A stretch of 10,000 nt of DNA from Rheinheimera sp. GTDB taxonomy: Bacteria; Pseudomonadota; Gammaproteobacteria; Enterobacterales; Alteromonadaceae. This document shows, one piece after another, positions 1-6,609 of this stretch (position 1 is the stretch's first letter; the number at the start of each line of letters is the position of its first letter). Below the pieces are notes generated by a model. That model did no database searches. It was not told where the DNA came from and saw nothing but the letters and a program-made list of their open reading frames with translations. A program made the position numbers and the translations under genes. The stretch lies in contig NZ_JAIWOI010000091.1 in the NCBI RefSeq assembly GCF_020217005.1, positions 1 to 10,000 of the forward strand. The letters are read 5' to 3'.

Positions 1-29
1 GCCGTGCCCTTAGCACGGCTTGTCTTTTT
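1..29 (+). terminator. Rho-independent terminator of an upstream gene
   Basis: A perfect 7-bp stem (GCCGTGC at 1-7, GCACGGC at 13-19) with a 5-nt loop is followed by TTGTCTTTTT. This is the form of an intrinsic terminator on the + strand. The gene it ends is outside the window; from the usual order of this cluster rpsU is the likely one, but this cannot be seen here. The hairpin may extend further left of the window edge. Confidence 0.75.
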
Positions 30-32
30 CTG

Positions 33-161
33 TATACCCGTCGTATTTGAAGCTGCAGCTTTGTTGACTGCGCTCTTTCGCCCCGGCTACATAGCAGGTC
101 TATGCTTCTGGGTCACTCGAGCTTGCCGTCTTGCTGCAACCTCAAGTTGTCTGGGTCTATA
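33..161. repeat. ERIC-like intergenic repeat (about 129 bp)
   Basis: The stretch begins TATACCCGTCG and ends CTGGGTCTATA, so its ends are near inverted repeats. Its centre is a small palindrome (CATAG at 90-94, CTATG at 100-104), flanked by CCCCGG on one side and TCTGGGTCACTC on the other. Arm sequences such as TTGAAGCTGCAGC near the left and CTTGCTGCAAC near the right agree with the ERIC (enterobacterial repetitive intergenic consensus, also called IRU) family as I remember it, and the length fits the family's roughly 127 bp. ERIC elements are non-autonomous, transcribed palindromes that can fold in mRNA. This copy sits between the upstream terminator and dnaG and ends about 10 bp before the dnaG Shine-Dalgarno. 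The assignment rests on recall of the consensus, not on an alignment. Confidence 0.75.
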
Positions 162-180
162 TCAGTAGATGAGGAAAAAG

Positions 181-1905
181 GTGGCAGGACAAATCCCCAG
201 ACACTTTATCGACGACTTATTAGCTCGTACAGATATAGTGGAACTGATCGATCACAGAGTTCCTTTAAAAAAGGCCGGTAAAAACTACCAGGCTTGTTGT
301 CCTTTCCATAACGAAAAATCCCCTTCTTTTACCGTAAGTAGCGACAAACAGTTTTACCATTGCTTTGGTTGTGGCGCTCACGGCAATGCCATCAGTTTTA
401 TGATGGCCTATGAACAGCTTGAATTTGTAGAGGCCATTGAAGAACTGGCCAAACAGCATCATTTAGAGATACCACGCGAACAAGGCAGTGGTAAGCAGTA
501 TCCGCAGGCTCAGGCCGACGATTATAGCCAGATGCAAAAAGCAGCAGATTTGTATCAGCAACAGCTGAAGCAACAGGTTCATGCTGCCAGTTATTTGCAC
601 AAACGTGGAATTTCAGAGGCCACAGCAACAAAATACGGCATAGGCTATGCGCCGGATAGCTGGGATTTTGTGTTAAAGCAGTTAGGCCCTTCACGTTCAG
701 CTCGTGATCAGCTGTTTGAAATTAAATTGATTAGCCGTAACGATCAGGGCCGCGAGTATGATTTTTTCCGCGACCGGCTGATGTTTCCCATTCGGGATAA
801 ACGCGGCAGAGTGATAGGTTTTGGCGGCAGAGTGATAGGAGAAGGTACACCGAAGTATCTAAACTCTCCTGAGACCAGACTTTTCCATAAAGGCCGTGAA
901 CTTTATGGCTTATTTGAAGCCAGACAAAGCCAGGACAGATTAAGTCGTGTGGTTATTGTCGAAGGTTATATGGATGTGGTTGGACTGGCCGAGCAAGGAA
1001 TATCTTTTGCCGTGGCTTGTTTAGGCACCGCTACGACCCCAGATCACATGCATACGTTATTCCGTTTGACCAGCACAGTGACCTGCTGTTATGACGGCGA
1101 CAGAGCAGGAAGAGATGCAGCATGGCGAGCTTTACAGAGCGCTTTACCGCATTTAAAAGACGGCGTAGAGCTAAATTTTGTATTTTTACCAGACGGCGAA
1201 GACCCGGACTCACTGGTGCAAAAAGAAGGCAAAGAGGCCTTTTTACATCGTCTGGAACAGGCCATGCCTTTAGGTCAATATTTATTTGACCATCTGGCCA
1301 AAGAGTTAGACTTAAACAGCGATGCCGGCAAATCTGCCCTCTGGGTCAAAGGCAATGAGCTGATTAAACAAATTCCAAGTGAATTTTACCGCGATGCCTT
1401 GTTTGAAACGCTAGGTTCGCTGGTGGGTAAATCGTCGCAGCAAAATACGGCGGCAAGAAGCCAAAACAAAGTACAGAGCAAAGCTCCAGTCGCGACAAAA
1501 ATTACGCCGATGCGCCGGGCTATAGCTCTGTTATTGCAATACCCGGCCCTTGCCAAAGTGATGCCTTTGGCTCCTGAGCTGGCTCAGGCGAATTTACCAG
1601 GTATTCAGTTGTTATTGACAGTACAGGACACTTTATTAGCTCAACCTGAACTGACCACAGCACAATTGCTGGAACATTGGCGGGATACGCCTGAATACAA
1701 CATATTAGTGAAGCTGGCGTTATGGGATCATCAGGTCGCAGAAGAACAGTTAACTAAAGAATTTCTGGATACTTTCCGCTCTATAGAGGATCAGTATCTG
1801 GCTCAACGCCTGGAAGAATTGCAACGCAAAGATACGTTGCAGCAACTGACCACGGCGGAAAAACACGAATTTGTGTTGCTGTTAAAAGCTTTTAAAAGCA
1901 AATAA
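181..1905 (+). CDS. dnaG: DNA primase DnaG
   Basis: DNA primase makes the short RNA primers for replication at the fork, working with the DnaB helicase. The 574-residue protein has the full bacterial layout and is close to the E. coli length of 581. An N-terminal CHC2 zinc-binding domain has ligands C40, H43, C61 and C64. A catalytic core follows, with a Toprim fold showing the invariant EGYMD glutamate (E261) and the DGD pair (D305, D307). The C-terminal part, from about residue 435, is the helicase-binding region. I chose the GTG at 181 because it gives MAGQIPRHFIDDLLART, matching the E. coli N-terminus, and is preceded by GAGG at 171-174 with 6-nt spacing. The in-frame ATG at 169 overlaps this ribosome-binding site and has none of its own. 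rpoD follows on the same strand, as in the conserved rpsU-dnaG-rpoD cluster. No promoter is evident upstream within the window. Confidence 0.97.
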   Translation: MAGQIPRHFIDDLLARTDIVELIDHRVPLKKAGKNYQACCPFHNEKSPSFTVSSDKQFYHCFGCGAHGNAISFMMAYEQLEFVEAIEELAKQHHLEIPREQGSGKQYPQAQADDYSQMQKAADLYQQQLKQQVHAASYLHKRGISEATATKYGIGYAPDSWDFVLKQLGPSRSARDQLFEIKLISRNDQGREYDFFRDRLMFPIRDKRGRVIGFGGRVIGEGTPKYLNSPETRLFHKGRELYGLFEARQSQDRLSRVVIVEGYMDVVGLAEQGISFAVACLGTATTPDHMHTLFRLTSTVTCCYDGDRAGRDAAWRALQSALPHLKDGVELNFVFLPDGEDPDSLVQKEGKEAFLHRLEQAMPLGQYLFDHLAKELDLNSDAGKSALWVKGNELIKQIPSEFYRDALFETLGSLVGKSSQQNTAARSQNKVQSKAPVATKITPMRRAIALLLQYPALAKVMPLAPELAQANLPGIQLLLTVQDTLLAQPELTTAQLLEHWRDTPEYNILVKLALWDHQVAEEQLTKEFLDTFRSIEDQYLAQRLEELQRKDTLQQLTTAEKHEFVLLLKAFKSK

Positions 1906-1950
1906 CCGTGAGTAAGCCGTCATTGTGCGGTGGCTAGAAAAGCCGCGCTT

Positions 1951-1959
1951 TGTTATAAT
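1951..1959 (+). promoter_or_regulatory. Extended -10 sigma-70 promoter of rpoD
   Basis: TGTTATAAT is a perfect extended -10 element (TG-N-TATAAT) in the dnaG-rpoD gap, 50 bp before the rpoD start. The -35 position at 17-bp spacing (1931-1936, TGGCTA) matches consensus at only 3 of 6 bases, which is normal for extended -10 promoters. It would let rpoD be transcribed independently of dnaG. Confidence 0.6.
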
Positions 1960-2008
1960 CGCTAATTCGCATTTTTGAACTAACTATTTGGGTGGAAGAA
2001 CAGCCTCT

Positions 2009-3859
2009 ATGGAGCATAATCCTCAGTCGCAACTAAAACTCCTGATCTTAAAGGGTAAAGAGCAAGGGTATTTGACCTTTGCTGAAGTGAATGATCATCT
2101 TCCACAAGATATTATTGACTCCGATCAGATCGAAGACATTATCCGTATGATCAATGACATGGGTATCCAGGTGTTTGAAACAGCACCAGATGCCGATGAC
2201 CTGATCATGTCTGACGCTGCGCCGGATGAAGACGCCGCAGAAGAAGCCGCACAGGCTTTAGTTAGTGTGGATAAAGAGTTAGGTCGCACTACAGATCCGG
2301 TCCGTATGTATATGCGCGAAATGGGCACTGTAGAGCTGTTAACCCGTGAAGGCGAAATCGACATCGCCAAACGGATTGAAGATGGTATCAATCAGGTGCA
2401 GACCTCTGTGGCTGAATACCCTGAGGCCATCACCTATCTGTTAGAACAGTGGGATAAATTCGAAGCCGAAGAAATTCGCTTAAGTGACATTGTCACGGCT
2501 TTTATTGATCCAAACGAAGCCGACGACTTACCGCCAACAGCGACTCATATCGGCTCTGACGTGCCGGAAGATGAACTGGCTGATGAAGATGCAGATATCT
2601 CTGGCGATGACGAAGAGTCAGAAGACGGTGATGATGAAGCGGACACTGGCCCGGATCCAGAAATGGCGCGCGAGAAGTTCACGGAACTACGTACTCAGTA
2701 CGAAGTCACCCGTAACTCTATCGTTAAAAACGGCCGCGAGCATCCGACCACCAAAGAAGAAATCGAAAAACTCAGCGAAGTTTTCCGTTGCTTCCGTTTA
2801 GTGCCAAAACAATTTGACCGCCTGGTCAAAAACATGCGTGAAATGATGGACCGTGTTCGCGTCCAGGAACGTATTGTGATGAAGCACTGCGTTGAGTACG
2901 CCAAAATGCCAAAGAAAAACTTTATGAAGTCTTTCAGTGGCAATGAAAACTCAACAGCATGGATAGACGCGGAAATTGCAGCCAATAAACCTTATTCAGC
3001 CAAGCTGGGTGAGATGCGCGAAGAGCTGTATCGCAGTGTTGAAAAGCTGAAAAAAATTGAAGAAGAAACTGGCCTTTCGATCTTTAAAATTAAAGATATC
3101 AACCGTCGCATGTCGATTGGTGAAGCGAAAGCCCGTCGTGCGAAAAAAGAAATGGTTGAGGCGAACTTACGTCTGGTTATTTCTATCGCGAAAAAATACA
3201 CCAACCGTGGTTTACAATTCCTTGATCTAATTCAGGAAGGTAACATCGGCTTGATGAAGGCTGTCGACAAGTTCGAATACCGTCGTGGTTATAAGTTTTC
3301 AACTTACGCTACATGGTGGATCCGTCAGGCCATTACCCGTTCTATCGCTGACCAGGCCCGTACTATCCGGATCCCTGTGCATATGATTGAAACCATCAAC
3401 AAACTGAACCGTATTTCACGTCAGATGTTGCAGGAAATGGGTCGTGAGCCTTCTCCGGAAGAGTTGTCCGAACGTATGGGCATGCCGGAAGACAAGATCC
3501 GTAAAGTGCTGAAAATTGCCAAAGAGCCAATCTCTATGGAAACGCCAATAGGTGATGATGAAGATTCGCATCTGGGCGATTTTATCGAAGACAGTACTTC
3601 GGAATCGCCACTGGACTCAGCGACCATGGAAAGCTTAAAAGCCGCCACCAACGAAGTCTTGGCTGGTTTAACAGCCCGTGAAGCAAAAGTACTGCGTATG
3701 CGTTTTGGTATCGATATGAATACCGACCATACCCTGGAAGAAGTGGGTAAACAGTTTGACGTAACACGGGAACGTATCCGTCAAATCGAAGCCAAAGCGC
3801 TGCGTAAACTGCGCCACCCTTCCCGTTCAGAAGTGTTAAAAAGCTTCCTCGACGAGTAG
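2009..3859 (+). CDS. rpoD: RNA polymerase housekeeping sigma factor RpoD (sigma-70)
   Basis: This is the primary sigma factor that directs core RNA polymerase to housekeeping promoters. It has 616 residues against 613 in E. coli, with near-identity in the conserved regions. In order: region 1.1 (about 1-80); region 1.2 (about 93-128, [13 protein letters not shown]); a non-conserved region with a strongly acidic stretch (about 186-213); regions 2.1-2.4 (about 375-455), including the -10 reading residues Q440 and T443 in [11 protein letters not shown]; region 3; and region 4.2 with its helix-turn-helix ([18 protein letters not shown], from about 585). I chose ATG 2009 because it gives [12 protein letters not shown], like E. 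coli [12 protein letters not shown], with GGAAG at 1994-1998 as a ribosome-binding site. An upstream in-frame TTG at 1988 would add seven residues absent from the family. No odd features are seen. Confidence 0.99.
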   Translation: MEHNPQSQLKLLILKGKEQGYLTFAEVNDHLPQDIIDSDQIEDIIRMINDMGIQVFETAPDADDLIMSDAAPDEDAAEEAAQALVSVDKELGRTTDPVRMYMREMGTVELLTREGEIDIAKRIEDGINQVQTSVAEYPEAITYLLEQWDKFEAEEIRLSDIVTAFIDPNEADDLPPTATHIGSDVPEDELADEDADISGDDEESEDGDDEADTGPDPEMAREKFTELRTQYEVTRNSIVKNGREHPTTKEEIEKLSEVFRCFRLVPKQFDRLVKNMREMMDRVRVQERIVMKHCVEYAKMPKKNFMKSFSGNENSTAWIDAEIAANKPYSAKLGEMREELYRSVEKLKKIEEETGLSIFKIKDINRRMSIGEAKARRAKKEMVEANLRLVISIAKKYTNRGLQFLDLIQEGNIGLMKAVDKFEYRRGYKFSTYATWWIRQAITRSIADQARTIRIPVHMIETINKLNRISRQMLQEMGREPSPEELSERMGMPEDKIRKVLKIAKEPISMETPIGDDEDSHLGDFIEDSTSESPLDSATMESLKAATNEVLAGLTAREAKVLRMRFGIDMNTDHTLEEVGKQFDVTRERIRQIEAKALRKLRHPSRSEVLKSFLDE

Positions 3860-3870
3860 ATTTGTTTTGC

Positions 3871-3898
3871 GTCTCAAATGTGCTCCTGCATTTGCGAC
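3871..3898. repeat. Imperfect inverted repeat downstream of rpoD
   Basis: Arms GTCTCAAATG (3871-3880) and CATTTGCGAC (3889-3898) pair over 9 of 10 positions around an 8-nt loop. A second small inverted repeat (GTCC at 3904-3907, GGAC at 3914-3917) lies just after it, before the terminator. There is no T-tract, so this is not itself a terminator. It may be a REP-like extragenic palindrome or an mRNA 3'-end stabilising fold; which of these cannot be told from one copy. Confidence 0.45.
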
Positions 3899-3920
3899 CT
3901 ACCGTCCTTCCATGGACATA

Positions 3921-3950
3921 AAAGAGGCACCGCAAGGTGCCTTTTTTATT
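3921..3950 (+). terminator. Rho-independent terminator of rpoD
   Basis: A perfect 7-bp stem AGGCACC (3925-3931) and GGTGCCT (3936-3942) encloses a GCAA tetraloop. It is preceded by A-rich sequence and followed by a run of T (3942-3950). This is a textbook intrinsic terminator 60 bp after the rpoD stop codon. Confidence 0.93.
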
Positions 3951-3999
3951 GAAGCGGATAAAAAGTAAGCAATCGATACAAACTCTGTGTTATCAAGCG

Positions 4000-4028
4000 G
4001 TGACAACAGCGGAAAAACTTCTTATACT
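4000..4028 (+). promoter_or_regulatory. Sigma-70 promoter of the tRNA gene
   Basis: GTGACA (4000-4005; 5 of 6 matches to TTGACA) is followed after exactly 17 bp by TATACT (4023-4028; 5 of 6 matches to TATAAT). The bases just after the -10, GCCTGCGC, form a GC-rich discriminator of the kind found at stringently controlled stable-RNA promoters. The predicted start near 4035 would leave a leader of about 45 nt before the tRNA. It lies downstream of the rpoD terminator, so the tRNA is likely its own transcription unit. Confidence 0.75.
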
Positions 4029-4079
4029 GCCTGCGCTCTTCAGGCTTACGATCGCAAAACCTAAAGACGCTTCTCAAAT

Positions 4080-4156
4080 GGCCCTATAGCTCAGTTGGTT
4101 AGAGCATCCGACTCATAATCGGCAGGTCCCTGGTTCAAGTCCAGGTGGGGCCACCA
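4080..4156 (+). tRNA. ileX: tRNA with CAT anticodon, best read as tRNA-Ile2 (k2C at position 34)
   Basis: The 77-nt gene folds as a full cloverleaf with encoded CCA. Acceptor stem: GGCCCTA with TGGGGCC. D stem: GCTC with GAGC. T stem: CCTGG with CCAGG. The anticodon CAT is at 4114-4116 in the loop CTCATAA. A CAT tRNA can be initiator Met, elongator Met or Ile2. The acceptor stem starts GGCCC and carries C4-G69 and C5-G68, which are known E. coli TilS determinants for tRNA-Ile2; elongator tRNA-Met starts GGCTACG. E. coli ileX also lies just downstream of rpoD. As Ile2 it would read AUA codons after TilS converts C34 to lysidine. One oddity is a T27/C43 mismatch at the top of the anticodon stem. 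An automatic caller may label it tRNA-Met. Confidence 0.9.
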
Positions 4157-4176
4157 TTTATTAAAGTTTCTTTTCT

Positions 4177-5286
4177 TTACTTCGATTTCCCCAAATCCAT
4201 TTCTGCCAACAATTGCTGCATCAATTGCATCACTTTGATATTGGCTTGTTCCATTTGGCTCAGGCTTTGTAAGGTTTCTGGCCAGCTCCCCTGATGGTAA
4301 TAGTCCAGCGTCAGCTTGGCTTGTTGATGCACGGCTTCATGTGGCGCCTCTATTTGCTGATAGACCGAATCTTTGGCCATACGCTGCTGTGTAGGTAATT
4401 GCTCGTATAAAGCGCCAAGCCGGCATTGGTGTTCGTCTGGTAAGTCTTTGGCCTGAAAGCTTGCGCCGCCCAACAAGGTGCGATACACCATCATCTTCAT
4501 CACCAGTTCCTGCAAATTGGCGAGTTCCACCGCAAACACCATGGCTGAGTAGCTGCTACTGCGATCGGCCTGAATACAATTCTGGCCGATATGCTGGCTG
4601 ACCTCTGCTGTATCAGCGAACAAAGTGGACAAGGCGTGAGTTTCTTTATCCATAGCACTGACATGGGCGCTGACTTCATCTACCTGCTGCAAAATACTTT
4701 GTATAGAGCCACTGATTTTAGTGGTAGCAGCTGTGGTTTTGATGGCTAGTTTACGTACTTCATCTGCAACTACCGCAAAACCACGGCCATGTTCACCTGC
4801 TCTGGCCGCTTCAATAGCCGCATTAAGCGACAACAAGTTGGTTTGTTCTGAAACGGAGCGGATCAGTTCTACCACACCGGAAATCAAAGCCGTTTCGCTT
4901 TTTAGTTTTTGCAGCGTCTGTAAAGTGATAGTGCTTTGCCTTTGCAATAATCCAAGCTGATTATTTGATTCCAACATCTGTCTACCGCTGTGTTCAGCCA
5001 GTTGTTTGGCATCAGAGGCCAACTGCTGTTGCTGTTTCAAATCATCAGCCAGTCGTAGCATACTGCGCTCCATATGCAGCATACTTTGTTCAAATTGCCC
5101 CAGCTCAGTGGCAGCTTTTGCTGTACTCTCCTGTTGTTGAGTAATGGTTTTAAGCTGCAGATCCCTGGCGGCCAGTTGGTGTTCCAGTTGCTGATTCTGC
5201 GCTAACAACTGCTGTAGTTGTTGCTCCATCTCTTGCCGTTTTACTTCAGCGTGTTGCAACTTCACAGTGCGTACCAGGCTCCACAT
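4177..5286 (-). CDS. Soluble methyl-accepting chemotaxis protein with C-terminal CZB-like domain
   Basis: This is a cytoplasmic chemoreceptor that would signal through CheA/CheW. Its 369 residues contain no convincing membrane segment and no HAMP domain. The N-terminal part (about 10-125) is a glutamine-rich coiled coil. It is followed by the conserved receptor signalling tip (about 147-180, [19 protein letters not shown] then [15 protein letters not shown]). The C-terminal part (about 250-345) resembles the CZB chemoreceptor zinc-binding domain: HQCRLG with C288, then PHEAVH with H316 and H320. The first CZB histidine, expected about 28-30 residues before the Cys, is absent; the aligned segment reads [14 protein letters not shown] chose ATG 5286 because AGGGGG lies about 4 nt upstream; an 18-residue extension to 5340 would be encoded by an intergenic hairpin. 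The gene is last after hmp, 70 bp away. Its ligand is unknown; the locus suggests NO or redox-related signals. Confidence 0.88.
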   Translation of the reverse strand: MWSLVRTVKLQHAEVKRQEMEQQLQQLLAQNQQLEHQLAARDLQLKTITQQQESTAKAATELGQFEQSMLHMERSMLRLADDLKQQQQLASDAKQLAEHSGRQMLESNNQLGLLQRQSTITLQTLQKLKSETALISGVVELIRSVSEQTNLLSLNAAIEAARAGEHGRGFAVVADEVRKLAIKTTAATTKISGSIQSILQQVDEVSAHVSAMDKETHALSTLFADTAEVSQHIGQNCIQADRSSSYSAMVFAVELANLQELVMKMMVYRTLLGGASFQAKDLPDEHQCRLGALYEQLPTQQRMAKDSVYQQIEAPHEAVHQQAKLTLDYYHQGSWPETLQSLSQMEQANIKVMQLMQQLLAEMDLGKSK

Positions 5287-5312
5287 AAGTCCCCCTTTTC
5301 CCCTACAGTCAA

Positions 5313-5331
5313 GCCCGGCAAAACGCCGGGC
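5313..5331 (-). terminator. GC-rich hairpin between hmp and the chemoreceptor gene
   Basis: GCCCGGC (5313-5319) and GCCGGGC (5325-5331) form a perfect 7-bp, all-GC stem with a 5-nt loop. It begins 26 bp past the hmp stop and ends 27 bp before the chemoreceptor start. On the - strand it is followed by TTGACTGTAGGGG, so the T-tract of a strong intrinsic terminator is missing. It may act as a partial terminator, a processing site or a 3'-end stabiliser of hmp mRNA. Confidence 0.4.
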
Positions 5332-5356
5332 CGCGCACACGATCGCTGATCAGCAC

Positions 5357-6550
5357 TTACAGGTCGCTATGAGGACCAAAAACTTCATAGTGAATTTGCG
5401 CCGAAGCCACCCCCAAAGCCAGTAACTGATCTTTGGCAAACTTCATAAACCCTGTAGGACCACAGAGGTAGAAGTTGGCACTTTGCAGCGGTAACTCATT
5501 GGCGACGACTTTCAGATCCATCAAACCAGTAAACTGACCAGCAGCTGTGTTCTGCTCCGCTTTGTTGTACCAGGTAAAGTTGTGCAGTAAGGGGTAGTCT
5601 TGTTCCAGTTGCGAAATACGCTGTGCAAACGAATGTTGCTGTGGATTTTCACAGGCGTGCAGGAAAAACACCGGGGTTTGCTGTTTTAACGCCACTATAC
5701 TTTCCAGCATCGACAGCATAGGGGTTAAACCCACACCTGCGGAGATCAACACTGTAGGTAAATGCGCAGATTGCAGGAAGAAGTCACCCGCAGGTGGCAG
5801 AATATCCAGCTCATCTCCGGCTTGAATATGGTCGTGCAGGTAATTTGAAACCAAACCTGCCACTTCGCCTTGCTCGCGTTTGACACTAATACGATAGCTT
5901 TGGCTATTAGCTTTGTCAGACAAGGAATACTGGCGGATTTCATAGTAGTCACATGACGCTGGCTTTACTTTCACCCCCAGATATTGGCCTGGCAGGTAAT
6001 CTACAACTGCTTCACCATCTTTGGGTACCAGTACAAAGCTGGAGACCAGCTCAGATTCACGGATTTTTTCTTTCACTTTAAAACGACGTGGGCCATACCA
6101 GCCCCCTGGTTTTTGTTCAGTCTGGTTATAGAGCTGACGCTCACGGCCTATAAAGACCTTCGCTAAAAAGCCATAAGCTTCAGTCCAGGCCTGCTCTACT
6201 TCAGGCGTAAAGGCATCAGGAGCCAGTTCACGTAAGGTTTCAATCAGGTGATGACCTACAATGTCGTAGTGCTCAGGCTGAATAAAAAAGCTGGTATGTT
6301 TATGCGCCACACGCTCCACAGTTTCAGTCAGCACAGACAAGTTATCGATATTTTTGGCGTAAGCTGCAATAGCACTAAACAAAGCAAATTGCTGACGGCC
6401 ACTGTGCTGGTTCGTCATGTTAAAAATATCTTTCAGCTCTGGATTCAGTTGAAACATACGCTGATAGAAATGGTTAGTGATGGCTACACCAGCACCTTCC
6501 AGTAAGGGCACAGTGCTTTTAACGATGGCAATAGTTTGAGCAGGTAACAT
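5357..6550 (-). CDS. hmp: Flavohaemoglobin, nitric oxide dioxygenase
   Basis: Hmp converts NO, O2 and NAD(P)H to nitrate in the cytoplasm, using haem b and FAD. The 397-residue protein aligns along its length with E. coli Hmp (396). The globin domain (about 1-140) has distal Y29, proximal haem ligand H85, and the Y95/E137 pair that corresponds to E. coli Y95/E135. The FAD-binding domain (about 150-255) shows RQYSLS and YLPGQYLGV. The NAD-binding domain (about 260-397) shows ISAGVGLTPMLSML, the YLCGPTGFM motif and a C-terminal HYEVFGPH. The ATG at 6550 is preceded by AGAGG with 7-nt spacing. The gene lies 59 bp after nnrS on the same strand, and I see no convincing promoter in that gap, so it is most simply read from the NorR/sigma-54 promoter near 8190. 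No NsrR-type operator was noticed. Confidence 0.97.
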   Translation of the reverse strand: MLPAQTIAIVKSTVPLLEGAGVAITNHFYQRMFQLNPELKDIFNMTNQHSGRQQFALFSAIAAYAKNIDNLSVLTETVERVAHKHTSFFIQPEHYDIVGHHLIETLRELAPDAFTPEVEQAWTEAYGFLAKVFIGRERQLYNQTEQKPGGWYGPRRFKVKEKIRESELVSSFVLVPKDGEAVVDYLPGQYLGVKVKPASCDYYEIRQYSLSDKANSQSYRISVKREQGEVAGLVSNYLHDHIQAGDELDILPPAGDFFLQSAHLPTVLISAGVGLTPMLSMLESIVALKQQTPVFFLHACENPQQHSFAQRISQLEQDYPLLHNFTWYNKAEQNTAAGQFTGLMDLKVVANELPLQSANFYLCGPTGFMKFAKDQLLALGVASAQIHYEVFGPHSDL

Positions 6551-6609
6551 AATAAAACCTCTTTTGAGTGACTAAGTGAGTGTGAGTTAAGTATTCAGAA
6601 CAACATCAA

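Noticed and set aside
130..165. Possible -10 (TATATC at 158-163) for dnaG at the end of the ERIC-like element
   Set aside because: No acceptable -35 lies 16-18 bp upstream, and the TATA sequence is explained by the terminal repeat of the element.
398..694. Open frame of 98 codons antisense to dnaG
   Set aside because: It lies wholly inside the strongly conserved dnaG frame on the opposite strand, and its translation resembles no family known to me.
2484..2801. Open frame of 105 codons on the same strand inside rpoD
   Set aside because: It is the +1 shadow of the RpoD non-conserved region; rpoD itself is intact and needs no frameshift.
3582..3935. Open frame of 117 codons antisense to the rpoD 3' end
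   Set aside because: It spans the reverse of region 4 of RpoD, the inverted repeat and part of the terminator; its composition looks random and no ribosome-binding site was noticed.
4157..4176. Terminator between the tRNA and the convergent chemoreceptor gene
   Set aside because: The gap is T-rich on the + strand, but no stem-loop precedes the T-runs apart from the tRNA fold itself.
5287..5340. An 18-residue N-terminal extension of the chemoreceptor
   Set aside because: It would be encoded by the GC-rich intergenic hairpin and precedes a well-placed AGGGGG ribosome-binding site for ATG 5286.
6551..6609. Separate promoter or NsrR operator for hmp
   Set aside because: No -35/-10 pair with sensible spacing and no NsrR-like inverted repeat was found; there is only a tandem GTGAGT pair (6576-6587) with no clear meaning.
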